Assembly: GCF_032401055.1 (NCBI RefSeq)
Contig: NZ_CP135529.1
Location: forward strand, 62,001 to 126,000
Reading direction: 5' to 3'
Length of the DNA stretch: 64,000 bases
DNA from: Tardiphaga sp. 709
GTDB taxonomy: Bacteria > Pseudomonadota > Alphaproteobacteria > Rhizobiales > Xanthobacteraceae
Shown: in pieces, positions 48,742-58,368 of the stretch
Position numbering within the stretch: position 1 is the stretch's first letter
How the letters are laid out: the number at the start of each line of letters is the position of its first letter
Notes under the pieces: model-generated
Databases searched by the model: none
What the model saw: the letters and a program-made list of their open reading frames with translations, nothing else
What the model was told of the DNA's origin: nothing
Position numbers and translations under genes: made by a program

Positions 48742-49979
48742 CACTTGCCGATCAGTCTGCCGGCGTCGTCACGGACGGCGCGCGGCTCTTGCTGCGCCAT
48801 CCGCCGTATCTGTACTACATGGTATCGCGCAGCTTCTCGCGCTTCGCCTCGCAGATCGCCGCTGTCGCGGTCGGCTGGCAGATTTATGATCTGACCGGCA
48901 GCGCGTTCCAGCTTGGCATGGTCGGCCTCGCGCAATTCGTGCCGATGCTGGCGCTGGTCTTCGTCGCGGGCCATATCGCCGACCGCTATGATCGCCGCCG
49001 CGTGGTGCAGATCTGCCAGATGCTGCAGGGGCTGACGGCGATCCTGCTGGCCTGGGGTACTTATGCCGGTTGGATCACCGTGCCGCAGATCTTCGTCGCA
49101 CTGGTGGTGATCGGTGCGGCGACTGCGTTCGAGGCACCGGCCGGTTCGGCGCTGTTGCCGGGCGTCGTGCCCGAAGGCCATCTGCAGAAGGCGACGGCGC
49201 TCTCGACGGGCGTGTTTCAGGTGGCGATGATTTGCGGACCCGCGCTTGGCGGCATTGCCTATGCGCTATCGCCGTCGACGCCCTATGTGCTGATGGCGGC
49301 ATTCTGGCTGATCGGTGGTGGGCTCAACAGCGCCATCAAACTTGCGCGCGAGGTGGCGGTGAAGGATCCTCCGTCGCTGCGGACTTTGTTTGCCGGTGTG
49401 GGCTTCGTACGTAGCAATCCGGCGATCCTCGGCACCATTTCGCTCGATCTGTTCGCGGTGCTGCTCGGCGGCGCCACCGCGCTTCTCCCGATCTATGCGC
49501 GTGATATCTTGCAGACCGGTCCGTGGGGCCTCGGTCTCATGCGCGCGGCGCCTGCCGTCGGCGCGCTGCTGACGACCATCGTGCTGACGCGCTGGTCGAT
49601 CAATCGCCGGGTGGGCATGCGGATGTTCCAGGCCGTCATCATCTTCGGCCTTGCGACAGCGGTGTTCGCGGTGTCGCAATGGCTCTGGTTGTCGGTGGCC
49701 GCGCTTGCGGTACTCGGCGCCGCCGATACGGTCAGCGTGGTGATCCGCTTCTCGCTGGTGCAGCTCGCGACTCCCGACGACATGCGCGGCCGCGTCGGTG
49801 CGGTGAACTACTTGTTCATCAATACCTCAAACCAGCTCGGCCAGTTCGAAAGCGGCGTCACCGCGGCGCTGTTCGGCACCGTACCGGCTGCATTGATCGG
49901 CGGCCTCGGCACCGTTGCCATTGCGCTGCTGTGGATGCGGTTGTTCCCGACGCTGCGCAATGTCGAGCGGCTGGAATAG
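48738..49979 (+). CDS. MFS transporter (EntS/MFS_3-type exporter)
   Basis: 413 residues, about 12 membrane helices. Loop 2-3 motif GHIADRYDRRRVVQICQMLQG and helix-10 region DMRGRVGAVNYLFINTSNQLGQFESG are typical of the EntS/siderophore-exporter-like MFS group common in rhizobia. Substrate unknown. Coupled to the upstream oxidoreductase by a 4-base overlap; converges on the LysE gene. Confidence 0.87.
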   Translation: MTLADQSAGVVTDGARLLLRHPPYLYYMVSRSFSRFASQIAAVAVGWQIYDLTGSAFQLGMVGLAQFVPMLALVFVAGHIADRYDRRRVVQICQMLQGLTAILLAWGTYAGWITVPQIFVALVVIGAATAFEAPAGSALLPGVVPEGHLQKATALSTGVFQVAMICGPALGGIAYALSPSTPYVLMAAFWLIGGGLNSAIKLAREVAVKDPPSLRTLFAGVGFVRSNPAILGTISLDLFAVLLGGATALLPIYARDILQTGPWGLGLMRAAPAVGALLTTIVLTRWSINRRVGMRMFQAVIIFGLATAVFAVSQWLWLSVAALAVLGAADTVSVVIRFSLVQLATPDDMRGRVGAVNYLFINTSNQLGQFESGVTAALFGTVPAALIGGLGTVAIALLWMRLFPTLRNVERLE

Positions 49980-49984
49980 GCGCG

Positions 49985-50596
49985 TCAGCGCTCGGCAAAG
50001 GCCAGTTTTGCACCGAGCGCGGCAAACGCGCCGGCAAAAGTGCGTCGCATCCAGGTCAGCACCCGTGGCCGCGTGATGACGTGGTTGCGGATTGATGCGG
50101 CGAACAGGCCATAAAGCGCAAACACCCCGAAGGTCATCAGCATGAACACCGCGCTGAGCAGCAGCATCTGCGACAGCGGATGTGCCTCGTCGGCGCTGAT
50201 GAACTGCGGCAGGAAGGCGAGGAAGAAGATCGACAGTTTCGGATTGAGGATGTTGATCAGGATCGCCGTGGTCGTGACCTGCAGCGCGGACTGCGCGCTG
50301 TCGTCAGTCTCGACCTTCAGCGTGCCATGCTCCTGCAGCGTCTTCCAGGCCATATAGAGCAGGTAGGCGACGCCGACATATTTAAACACCTGAAACGCCA
50401 GCGCGCTGGTGTGCAGCAGTGCTGCGAGACCAAGGATCGCAGCGGCCATATGCGGAACGATGCCGAGCGTGCAACCGAACGCGGCGACGACACTGCTGCG
50501 GCCTCCGCGAGAAAAGCCGGTTGCTAGTGTGTAAAGGGCGCCAGTGCCCGGCGATGCCACCACGATCAGCGAGGTGATGAGAAATTCGATGGTCAC
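49985..50596 (-). CDS. LysE/RhtB-family amino-acid exporter
   Basis: 203 residues with six membrane helices. From the GTG at 50596 (GGAG 8 bases upstream) the protein begins MTIEFLITSLIVVASPGTGALY, the family's normal N-terminus with the conserved SPGPG/SPGTG. An ATG at 50617 would add seven unneeded residues. Substrate unknown. Confidence 0.88.
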   Translation of the reverse strand: MTIEFLITSLIVVASPGTGALYTLATGFSRGGRSSVVAAFGCTLGIVPHMAAAILGLAALLHTSALAFQVFKYVGVAYLLYMAWKTLQEHGTLKVETDDSAQSALQVTTTAILINILNPKLSIFFLAFLPQFISADEAHPLSQMLLLSAVFMLMTFGVFALYGLFAASIRNHVITRPRVLTWMRRTFAGAFAALGAKLAFAER

Positions 50597-50666
50597 GATG
50601 ATGGCTCCGGCTTGCAAACTTGGATCGTCAGAATGTCGCTTGCGATCCTGTCAGGCAAGCACGTCG

Positions 50667-52418
50667 TCAGTTGCAGACCTCGACATTGGTGAGCCCGATC
50701 CGCATGTCGCGTGACACCAGCCGGCAGCCGGGGCGCACCGGACGGCAGCCGGCATTATCGCAGACGATCTGGCCGGACGGCTGCGCACGCGGCGCGCGGG
50801 CCTGAATTTGCGGGCGATCAAGCTCATCGCGCTCGCGGCGCGGCACGTTGCGCTTGGCCTCGTTGCGGCTGCGCTTCTTCTCACATTCATTGTCGTCGTT
50901 CAGTAAGGTGCCAGCGCGGCATACGATTTTCACGCAGCGGTCGCCGTCCGCCTCCGAACCATGCGCACAGACCAGCGGGCAGACGCGTGCAGACTTGGCC
51001 TTGATCGCGTCGAGCGCATCGGTGCTGGCCGCCTTGGCATCGAACTTCGTCGAGGCGTAGCGATTGAAGCGTTCGAGCGACTTGCGGGAAGCCGCAGTCC
51101 ATGTGTTGTCGACTGATCCCTGCAGGCAGCCCACCCGCTGAAGCTCGACCTGGACCTGACGGGGCAGATCGGCTGGCGCGGGCATTCGTGACACATCGGC
51201 CGTGGGGGCAGGGAGTGTCGCCAACTGCGGTCCGGCGGCAGGCGTGTCCGGCTTGCCGGCATCGACTTTGGCTTCCGCTTCCGCGCGGGCGCGCTCGCCG
51301 GCGGCAGCGCGTTCCTGCTCGGCGGTCTTGAGTTTCTCAGCGGCGATCCGGGCATCCTCGGCGGCTTTGGCATCGGCCGCTGCCTTGGTCTGTTCGGCCT
51401 TCCTGGCGCCTTCGACGGCCAGACGGGCTTTCTCTTCAGTGGCGAGGCGGGCTTTCTCTACGGCGGTGAAATGGGCGTCCTCGGCGGCGAGCTTCGCCAG
51501 CTGGGATTTTGCCAGCGACGCATAGAAGCCATCCGGATGCTGGGCCAGGAACGCGTTCCAGCCGTCCCTGGTCGCGAGCTGCAAAGCCAGCTCGTAATCG
51601 CGGCGAGTTTCTGCCTGGGCGCTGACGGCGGGGGATGTCGCGACGGCAGCCACCGGGACCAGCGGCACGTCGTCGCCGCCGAGCGAACCGTAGACATAGG
51701 GTTCCTGGCGGTTGCTGGTGTTCTTCATGACGTCGTCACGGACGAAGCCGAAGGCCTTGCGCAGGTCGAGGCCGGGCGTCGCGATATGGCGGACCAGCGC
51801 GGCCGTGAAGGGGCTGTTCTTGCTGTCGCCATCCAGCGCCGTCGAACCGGCCTTGGCCGAGTAGGCGATCAGCGTGTTGGGGCTGGCCGGTTCCACCTTG
51901 GCGAGGCCGCGGGGGATCGCGCGCGACGCGGTGGTGCGCTTCATGTTCTTGACGAAGGGGTTGTCGCGGCAGGCATCGAGGATCACCAGCCGCAGCTTCT
52001 TGGCCGGCTCGATGGTTGCGAGGATGCGCTCCAGCGAGAACGCTTCGTCATAGACGTCGGTGTCGCGCTCCAGCAGCGCGTCGGTCGGAATCAGGTAATT
52101 GGTGCCATCAACCTCGACGCCGTGGCCGGCGAAATAGACCAGCGCGACGTCCGCATCGCGCGCCTTGTCCGCGAAATCGCGCAAGGCCCGGCGCATCTCG
52201 GTCGCCTTGAGATCCCGTCTGGCTTCGACGATGTCGAAATTCGCGGTCTTCAAGGTCTCGGTCATCGCCGCGGCGTCGTTGGCCGGGTTGGCGAGCTTGA
52301 CCACGTTCTGGTAAGCCGAGTTGCCGATCACCAGTGCGACGCGTTTGTCGGCGAAGGCCGACTGGCTGAGCAAGCTCAAGGCGAAGACTACGGAAGCCAC
52401 AAGACCAAGGTTGCGCAT
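50667..52418 (-). CDS. Caspase-family (peptidase C14) protein, periplasmic
   Basis: 583 residues from ATG 52418. Signal peptide MRNLGLVASVVFALSLLSQSAFA, then a metacaspase-type peptidase domain (about 24-260): catalytic His99 in YFAGHGVEV and Cys150 in ILDACRDNPF. A long Ala/Lys/Glu-rich coiled region (about 330-450) precedes a peptidoglycan-binding-like helical part (VQVELQRVGCLQGSVDNTW..) and a Cys-containing C-terminus. Bradyrhizobia encode several such exported C14 proteins; the target is unknown. The upstream frame to 52586 lacks a better start. Confidence 0.87.
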   Translation of the reverse strand: MRNLGLVASVVFALSLLSQSAFADKRVALVIGNSAYQNVVKLANPANDAAAMTETLKTANFDIVEARRDLKATEMRRALRDFADKARDADVALVYFAGHGVEVDGTNYLIPTDALLERDTDVYDEAFSLERILATIEPAKKLRLVILDACRDNPFVKNMKRTTASRAIPRGLAKVEPASPNTLIAYSAKAGSTALDGDSKNSPFTAALVRHIATPGLDLRKAFGFVRDDVMKNTSNRQEPYVYGSLGGDDVPLVPVAAVATSPAVSAQAETRRDYELALQLATRDGWNAFLAQHPDGFYASLAKSQLAKLAAEDAHFTAVEKARLATEEKARLAVEGARKAEQTKAAADAKAAEDARIAAEKLKTAEQERAAAGERARAEAEAKVDAGKPDTPAAGPQLATLPAPTADVSRMPAPADLPRQVQVELQRVGCLQGSVDNTWTAASRKSLERFNRYASTKFDAKAASTDALDAIKAKSARVCPLVCAHGSEADGDRCVKIVCRAGTLLNDDNECEKKRSRNEAKRNVPRRERDELDRPQIQARAPRAQPSGQIVCDNAGCRPVRPGCRLVSRDMRIGLTNVEVCN

Positions 52419-52742
52419 CGGAAGCCCCGCAATTGCGACGGTCGAATTCGAGCAGCCTGGCCAGACGTCGCAGATCAGTCGGGACTGGCTTGCGTGGTTT
52501 GTCTCACGTGGTTTGTCGCGCAGTGCGCTCCGCAGGTTCGATCGCGGCGGCGTTCCGTGCGTCATCCATTTGAGCGATATCAGCATAACGAAGATGTGTT
52601 TGGGCGGGCGAGGCGGACGTGCCGGTTTGGCCCGATTGCGGCCGTCAAATACAATCCATGCACTTGCATCTTTTGCCGGGATAGGTGACAGGTTCCAGAT
52701 GCGCTCCGCGCTTTTTGGAAGCAGTTATTCAGGGGATATCTC
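52419..52742. other. 324-bp divergent intergenic region
   Basis: No gene is seen. It must hold the promoters of the divergent caspase-like and FMN-reductase genes. The only structure noticed is a short direct repeat cgtggtttgtc at 52493-52503 and 52507-52517. Confidence 0.5.
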
Positions 52743-53297
52743 ATGGCCACCTACAGCGTTGCCGTCATTGTCGGCAGCCTCCGCAAACAGTCGTTCTCGC
52801 TCAAGATCGCGCACGCATTAGCCAAACTGGCGCCGGCGTCGCTGCAGCTCAATATCGTGACGCTGAACGACCTGTCGTTCTTCAATCAGGATCTGGAAGC
52901 CAATCCGCCGGCTGACTGGGTTAAGTTCCGTGAGACCGTCCAGTCGTCCGACGCCGTCATTTTCGTGTCGCCGGAATATAACCGTTCGGTTTCCGGTGTC
53001 CTGAAGAACGCCATCGACGTCGGTTCGCGGCCCTATGGCAAGAGCTCGTTCCTCGGCAAGCCCACCGGCATCGTGGTTAGCTCGCCCGGTCCGATCGGTG
53101 GCCTGGGTGCAGCCCTCACCTTGCGCCAGACCCTGCCGGGGATTGTCGGTCCCATCATGCAACAGCCTGAAATCTATCTGAATGCCGTCGGCGACGCGTT
53201 CAACGAACAGGGCGAGATCGCCAAGGAATCGATCCGTCCGGTGCTGCAGGCCTATATCGACGCCTTCGCCGCCTGGGTCGACAAGCTGAAGAAATAA
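52743..53297 (+). CDS. NADPH-dependent FMN reductase
   Basis: 184 residues, flavodoxin-like fold. The FMN-phosphate loop GSLRKQSFSLKIAHALAKLA is at the N-terminus, followed by the family motif VSPEYNRSVSGVLKNAIDVGSRP and a second flavin loop SSPGPIGGLGAAL. Close to ChrR/ArsH-like quinone/azo reductases. Probably protects against quinones or reduces metal or azo compounds; not more specific. Start has AGGGGATATCTC upstream. Confidence 0.92.
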   Translation: MATYSVAVIVGSLRKQSFSLKIAHALAKLAPASLQLNIVTLNDLSFFNQDLEANPPADWVKFRETVQSSDAVIFVSPEYNRSVSGVLKNAIDVGSRPYGKSSFLGKPTGIVVSSPGPIGGLGAALTLRQTLPGIVGPIMQQPEIYLNAVGDAFNEQGEIAKESIRPVLQAYIDAFAAWVDKLKK

Positions 53298-53364
53298 GCT
53301 GCGCAAATTCAGGTTGCGGCCCGGTTGTTAGGTTCGCCTTAACCGGGCCGTCGCATTTTCGGGA

Positions 53365-53682
53365 ATGGTCAAGCATACCCGCCTCAAATCGATCCTCACC
53401 GGGCTCGTGCTCTATGCACTGGCGGCGATGATGATCAGCTATTTCGGGGTCAATGCCTATACCGGTAAATATGGCCTCAATGCCCGGCAGGAGCTCGACC
53501 AGGAGATCGTCGCGCTGACCTCCGAACTGGTGCAGTTGAAGAAGGAACGCACCAAGGCCGAGCAGCGCGTGGCGCTCCTGCGATCTGGTGGACTCGATCC
53601 CGACATGCTCGACGAGCGCGCGCGCTACCAGCTCGACTACGCGCATCCGCGCGACCTCGTGAAGGTCATCAAACCAAACTGA
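53365..53682 (+). CDS. ftsB: Septum formation initiator (FtsB/DivIC family)
   Basis: 105 residues: short cytoplasmic N-terminus, one membrane helix (about 9-29, ILTGLVLYALAAMMISYFG), then a coiled coil (about 42-75, LDQEIVALTSELVQLKKERTK) and the conserved end PDMLDERARYQLDYAHP. This is the FtsB architecture and the gene regularly precedes pdhA in alphaproteobacteria. Divisome linker with FtsL/FtsQ. A small hairpin AGCTTTG-cat-CAAAGCT (53726-53742) lies in the 274-bp gap to pdhA. Confidence 0.85.
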   Translation: MVKHTRLKSILTGLVLYALAAMMISYFGVNAYTGKYGLNARQELDQEIVALTSELVQLKKERTKAEQRVALLRSGGLDPDMLDERARYQLDYAHPRDLVKVIKPN

Positions 53683-53956
53683 GATTCTCTCTTCGGCGGC
53701 GAGTCGTCCTCGCATGAAGCAACACAGCTTTGCATCAAAGCTATAGATCGCTCGCGCCCACTCATCGTGACGTCAACGTGACCACGACACGCGCTTTCAT
53801 TCCTCAAATTACAAAACCGATCCAATTCGATTTCGAAAGTTTCACGCCTTCGCTGCAGTGCGAAACAACCGTGTGGCATTCCGCGCGACGCAATCCCTTT
53901 CAAGCCGCAAGCACTTGGAGTAGGAAGGGCCATTCACTCTCGCATCCGGAATTTTC

Positions 53957-54988
53957 ATGGCCGCACCGAAGAAAAGCGTCGCTCCCGCAGGGCAGGCAAC
54001 GAGCAATGGCGCAACCCCGTCATCGCCGCCAGATTTCACCCGCGATCAGGAGATGCACGCGCTTCGCGACATGCTGCTGATCCGACGCTTCGAGGAGAAG
54101 GCTGGCCAGCTCTATGGCATGGGTGCGATCGGCGGCTTCTGCCATCTCTATATCGGCCAGGAAGCCATCGTCGTTGGTATGCAGATGGCATTGAAGGATG
54201 GCGATCAGGTCATCACCGGCTATCGCGACCACGGCCACATGCTGGCCTGCGGCATGGACGCCAAGGGCGTCATGGCCGAGCTGACGGGGCGCAAGGGCGG
54301 CTACTCCAAGGGCAAGGGTGGCTCCATGCACATGTTCAGCCGCGAGAAGAATTTCTACGGCGGCCATGGCATCGTCGGTGCGCAGGTCTCGCTCGGAACG
54401 GGTCTCGCTTTCGCCAACCGTTACCGCGGCAATGATCTCGTCAGCCTCGCTTACTTCGGCGACGGCGCGTCGAACCAGGGCCAGGTCTATGAGAGCTTCA
54501 ACATGGCGGAGCTGTGGAAGCTCCCGGTGATCTACATCATCGAGAACAACCGCTACGCCATGGGTACCTCGGTGACGCGCTCTTCGGCGCAGACCGACTT
54601 CTCCAAGCGCGGCATCTCCTTCAACATTCCGGGCGAGCAGGTCGACGGTATGGACGTCCGCGCCGTGAAGGCCGCCGGTGACCGCGCGGTCGCATGGTGC
54701 CGTGCCGGCAAGGGTCCGTTCATTCTGGAAATGCAAACGTATCGCTATCGCGGCCACTCGATGTCCGATCCGGCCAAGTATCGGACCCGCGAGGAAGTGG
54801 ACAAAGTCCGCCACGACCAGGACCCGATCGAGCAGGTGCGCAACCGTCTGCTGGCCGCTGACGTGACCGAGCAGGACCTTAAGGCGATCGACGCCGAGGT
54901 GCGTGACATCGTCAACGCATCGGCGGATTTCGCGCAGCAGGACCCTGAGCCCGATGCATCCGAACTTTACACCGATGTGTACCGCTAA
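53957..54988 (+). CDS. pdhA: Pyruvate dehydrogenase E1 component, alpha subunit
   Basis: Thiamine-diphosphate-dependent decarboxylase half of PDH. 343 residues. ThDP motif [20 protein letters not shown].. (G-D-G to N, about 30 residues), phosphorylation-loop-like [19 protein letters not shown], and N-terminal [12 protein letters not shown]. It opens the PDH cluster; the gap upstream holds its promoter. A Pro/Ser/Ala-rich N-terminal extension of about 30 residues is present, as in other Rhizobiales. Confidence 0.97.
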   Translation: MAAPKKSVAPAGQATSNGATPSSPPDFTRDQEMHALRDMLLIRRFEEKAGQLYGMGAIGGFCHLYIGQEAIVVGMQMALKDGDQVITGYRDHGHMLACGMDAKGVMAELTGRKGGYSKGKGGSMHMFSREKNFYGGHGIVGAQVSLGTGLAFANRYRGNDLVSLAYFGDGASNQGQVYESFNMAELWKLPVIYIIENNRYAMGTSVTRSSAQTDFSKRGISFNIPGEQVDGMDVRAVKAAGDRAVAWCRAGKGPFILEMQTYRYRGHSMSDPAKYRTREEVDKVRHDQDPIEQVRNRLLAADVTEQDLKAIDAEVRDIVNASADFAQQDPEPDASELYTDVYR

Positions 54989-55020
54989 GCGCGCGGCTTA
55001 AAGACCGATCTGGAGTTATA

Positions 55021-56421
55021 ATGGCCATTCAAGTTCTGATGCCCGCGCTGTCCCCGACCATGGAGAAAGGCAACCTCTCCAAATGGCTCAAAAAGGAAGG
55101 CGACACGATCAAGTCCGGCGATGTGATTGCCGAAATCGAAACCGACAAGGCGACGATGGAAGTCGAAGCGACCGATGAAGGGACGCTCGGCAAGATCCTG
55201 ATCCCGGAAGGGACCAACGACGTCGCGGTCAACACGCCGATCGCGACCATCCTCGCCGACGGCGAAGATGCATCCGCTGCAGCGAGTGCACCGGCCCCCG
55301 CGAAGCAGGAGAAGGCCGCAGAATCCGCGCCGCCTGCCGCGGAAGCCAAATCCGCTCCGGCTCCGAAGGAAGAGGCTGCTGCGCCGGCAGCTCCGACGAC
55401 TGCGATCCAGCCCGATCCCGAAATTCCTGAAGGCACCGAGATGGTGACCATGACCATCCGCGAAGCGCTGCGCGACGCGATGGCCGAGGAAATGCGCCGG
55501 GATGAAGACGTCTTCATCATGGGCGAGGAAGTCGCCGAATATCAGGGCGCCTACAAGGTGACCCAGAACCTGCTGCAGGAATTCGGCGCCCGCCGCGTGA
55601 TCGATACGCCAATCACCGAGCACGGCTTTGCTGGTGTCGGCGTCGGCGCGGCGATGTCCGGCCTGAAGCCGATCGTCGAATTCATGACCTTCAACTTCGC
55701 CATGCAGGCGATTGACCAGATCATCAACTCCGCTGCCAAGACGCTCTACATGTCCGGCGGCCAGATGACCTGTCAGATCGTGTTCCGCGGCCCGAATGGC
55801 GCTGCGGCGCGCGTTGGCGCCCAGCACAGCCAGGACTACTCGGCCTGGTACTCGCAGATCCCGGGCCTCAAGGTTGTCGCGCCCTATAGCGCCGCCGACT
55901 ACAAGGGCCTGCTCAAGGCTGCGATCCGCGATCCGAACCCGGTGATCTTCCTCGAAAACGAAATGCTTTACGGGCATTCCGGCGAGGTGCCGAAGCTCAA
56001 CGACTACATCGTGCCGATCGGCAAGGCCAAGGTCGTACGTGTCGGCAAGGATGTGACATTGATCTCGTGGTCGAACGGCATGACCTATGCGCTGAAGGCC
56101 GCCGAAGAACTCGCCAAGGAAGGCATCGAGGCGGAGGTCATCGACCTGCGCACGCTGCGTCCGCTCGATACCGACACCATCATCGAGTCCGTGAGGAAGA
56201 CCTCGCGCGCCGTGACGGTGGAAGAAGGCTGGCAACAGTCGGGTGTGGGCGCCGAAATCGCTGCACGCATCATGGAGCACGCGTTCGACTATCTCGATGC
56301 GCCGGTGGCGCGTGTGTCGGGCAAGGACGTGCCGATGCCCTACGCTGCCAATCTTGAAAAGCTGGCGCTGCCGTCGGTTGCTGACGTCGTGGCTGCGGCC
56401 AAAGCCGTTTGCTATCGGTGA
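55021..56421 (+). CDS. pdhB: Pyruvate dehydrogenase E1 component, beta subunit with N-terminal lipoyl domain
   Basis: 466 residues: a lipoyl domain (1-about 80) with the lipoylated Lys in [12 protein letters not shown], an Ala/Pro/Lys-rich flexible linker (about 85-140), then the transketolase-like E1 beta domain ([15 protein letters not shown]..., THSGEVPKL..). The fused lipoyl domain is a known alphaproteobacterial feature. Lies 32 bp after pdhA. Confidence 0.97.
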   Translation: MAIQVLMPALSPTMEKGNLSKWLKKEGDTIKSGDVIAEIETDKATMEVEATDEGTLGKILIPEGTNDVAVNTPIATILADGEDASAAASAPAPAKQEKAAESAPPAAEAKSAPAPKEEAAAPAAPTTAIQPDPEIPEGTEMVTMTIREALRDAMAEEMRRDEDVFIMGEEVAEYQGAYKVTQNLLQEFGARRVIDTPITEHGFAGVGVGAAMSGLKPIVEFMTFNFAMQAIDQIINSAAKTLYMSGGQMTCQIVFRGPNGAAARVGAQHSQDYSAWYSQIPGLKVVAPYSAADYKGLLKAAIRDPNPVIFLENEMLYGHSGEVPKLNDYIVPIGKAKVVRVGKDVTLISWSNGMTYALKAAEELAKEGIEAEVIDLRTLRPLDTDTIIESVRKTSRAVTVEEGWQQSGVGAEIAARIMEHAFDYLDAPVARVSGKDVPMPYAANLEKLALPSVADVVAAAKAVCYR

Positions 56422-56424
56422 ACC

Positions 56425-56730
56425 ATGGCAGGTCCGAAGGAACAGCCACTGCCGCCGGATGTCATGGATCGCGAGGACGCCACCGAGGTGTTGCGCGCAT
56501 TCGTGCTGGATGGCGGGCTGTCCATCGCCTTCATGCGCGCCTTCGAGGAGCCCGACATGTGGGGGCTCCTGCTCGTGGACATCGCGCGTCATGCCGCTCG
56601 CGCCTATGCGCGTGAGGCCAACTATTCCGAGGACGAGGCGCTGAACCGCATCGTCGAAATGTTCGAAGCTGAAATCGCGCGTCCGACTGACATGGGCAAC
56701 ACCACGCCGCGGTCGCAACAAGGTCACTGA
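56425..56730 (+). CDS. DUF5076 protein embedded in the PDH operon
   Basis: 101 residues, mostly helical, no signal or membrane segment. Resembles DUF5076 proteins found between pdhB and pdhC in Rhizobiales (DATEVLRAFVLDGGLSIAF.., MWGLLLVDIARHAARAYA). It lies 3 bp after pdhB and 2 bp before pdhC, so it is expressed with the complex. A role in PDH assembly or regulation is possible but unproven. Confidence 0.8.
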   Translation: MAGPKEQPLPPDVMDREDATEVLRAFVLDGGLSIAFMRAFEEPDMWGLLLVDIARHAARAYAREANYSEDEALNRIVEMFEAEIARPTDMGNTTPRSQQGH

Positions 56731-56732
56731 CA

Positions 56733-58100
56733 ATGCCAATCAACATTCTGATGCCTGCGCTGTCGCCCACCATGGAAAAGGGCAACCTTGCCAAGTGGCT
56801 CAAGAAGGAGGGCGACAAGGTCAAGTCCGGCGACGTGATCGCGGAGATCGAGACCGACAAGGCGACGATGGAAGTCGAAGCCGTCGACGAAGGCACTATC
56901 GCCAAGATTCTGGTGGCGGAAGGTACGCAGGATGTTGCGGTGAATGCCGTCATCGCGGTGCTCGCGGCCGACGGCGAGGATGTGAAGGCCGCAGGTTCGG
57001 GGGCAGGGACCGACAAGCCGAAGTCCGCGCCCGCTGCCGAGGCTCCCGCACCGAAGCCTGCTGCCGCAGCACCTGCGCCGGCTGCTGCTCCTGCAGCGAA
57101 AGCACCGGCTCCGGCCGCTGCGCCGGCTCCGCAGCCTGCCGCCGCACAAAGCAATGGCGCGCGCGTCTTTTCGTCTCCGCTGGCGCGTCGTCTCGCCAAG
57201 GACGCCGGCATCGAACTCGGTCGTATCAACGGCTCGGGTCCGCATGGCCGTGTGGTCGCCGCGGATGTCGAGAAGGCGAAGTCCGGTCAGGGCCTCAAAC
57301 CAGCAGCCGTGGCTGCCGGCGCTCCCGCAGGTGCAACTGGAGCGATCGGTGCGCCTGCAATGTCCGATCAGCAGATTCTCGGGCTGTACGAGCAGGGCGC
57401 TTACGAGAGCGTGCCGCATGACTCGATGCGCCGCACGATTGCGCAGCGTCTCACCGCCGCGACCAACTCGATGCCAACCTTCTATCTCACCGTCGATTGC
57501 GATCTCGGCAAGCTCTCTTCCGCGCGCGAGGAGATCAACGCTGCGGCCGGCAAGGACAAGGACGGCAAGCCGCTTTACAAGCTCTCGGTCAACGATTTCG
57601 TCATCAAGGCGATGGCCATCGCGCTGCAGAAGATTCCAGAAGCGAACGTGTCGTGGACGGAAGCAGCGATGCTCCGTCATAAGCATTCCGACATCGGCGT
57701 CGCAGTGGCGCTGCCGTTCGGCCTGATCACGCCGATCATCCGCCAGGCCGAGATCAAGTCCATTTCGGCGATCTCCAACGAGATGAAGGAACTCGCCGCG
57801 CGCGCCAAGGCCAAGAAGCTCAAGCCCAACGAATACCAGGGCGGCGCGTCATCCGTGTCCAATCTCGGCATGTTCGGCATCAAGGACTTCACGGCGGTGA
57901 TCAATCCGCCGCAGTCGTCGATCCTCGCGGTAGGCACAGGTGAAGAGCGGGCCATGGTGCGCAACGGCCAGATCGTCGCTGCAACCATCATGAGCGTGAC
58001 GCTGTCCTGCGATCACCGCGCCATCGATGGTGCGCTGGGCGCGGAACTGATCACGGCGTTCAAGAAGCTCATCGAAAATCCGGTGATGATGGTGGTGTAA
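56733..58100 (+). CDS. pdhC: Dihydrolipoamide acetyltransferase (PDH E2)
   Basis: 455 residues: one lipoyl domain (1-about 80, lipoyl Lys in [12 protein letters not shown]), Ala/Pro linker (about 90-140), peripheral-subunit-binding domain (RVFSSPLARRLAKDAGIEL.. GRVVAADV, about 143-185), second linker, and the catalytic domain (about 225-455) ending with the acetyltransferase motif SCDHRAIDGA (His and Asp). Two bases separate it from the DUF5076 gene. Confidence 0.97.
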   Translation: MPINILMPALSPTMEKGNLAKWLKKEGDKVKSGDVIAEIETDKATMEVEAVDEGTIAKILVAEGTQDVAVNAVIAVLAADGEDVKAAGSGAGTDKPKSAPAAEAPAPKPAAAAPAPAAAPAAKAPAPAAAPAPQPAAAQSNGARVFSSPLARRLAKDAGIELGRINGSGPHGRVVAADVEKAKSGQGLKPAAVAAGAPAGATGAIGAPAMSDQQILGLYEQGAYESVPHDSMRRTIAQRLTAATNSMPTFYLTVDCDLGKLSSAREEINAAAGKDKDGKPLYKLSVNDFVIKAMAIALQKIPEANVSWTEAAMLRHKHSDIGVAVALPFGLITPIIRQAEIKSISAISNEMKELAARAKAKKLKPNEYQGGASSVSNLGMFGIKDFTAVINPPQSSILAVGTGEERAMVRNGQIVAATIMSVTLSCDHRAIDGALGAELITAFKKLIENPVMMVV

Positions 58101-58119
58101 GGCTCAGGTCCGGTGGCTC

Positions 58120-58368
58120 ATGAAAGTCAAAACGTCATGGCCCTGGCTCTCGCTATTGACCGCCGCCGTCGCCGCGCTGAATCCCGTTGGATATGGGATC
58201 ATCGACAATGCGTTTCATTCAGGTGAACAACTGGCGCGCAGCCTGGGACAGTTTTTGATCTATTGCGCGCTGGGCATCCTTGCAGCGCTGGGATTGATCG
58301 AATTCGGCATCCGAAAATTTCTGATTTCAAGACAGCGCCGATTGGCGAGTGGAGTGACCCATGGCTGA
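58120..58368 (+). CDS. Small two-helix membrane protein in the PDH operon
   Basis: 82 residues, ATG 58120 to a TGA overlapping the lpdA start by 8 bp. Two membrane helices (about 8-27 and 44-67: LIYCALGILAALGLIEFGIRK). No family recognised. Lies 19 bp after pdhC and is translationally coupled to lpdA; role unknown. Confidence 0.65.
   Translation: MKVKTSWPWLSLLTAAVAALNPVGYGIIDNAFHSGEQLARSLGQFLIYCALGILAALGLIEFGIRKFLISRQRRLASGVTHG

Noticed and set aside
53726-53742. Small hairpin AGCTTTG-cat-CAAAGCT as the ftsB terminator
   Set aside because: The stem is only 7 bp with no T-run, so function is not supported.
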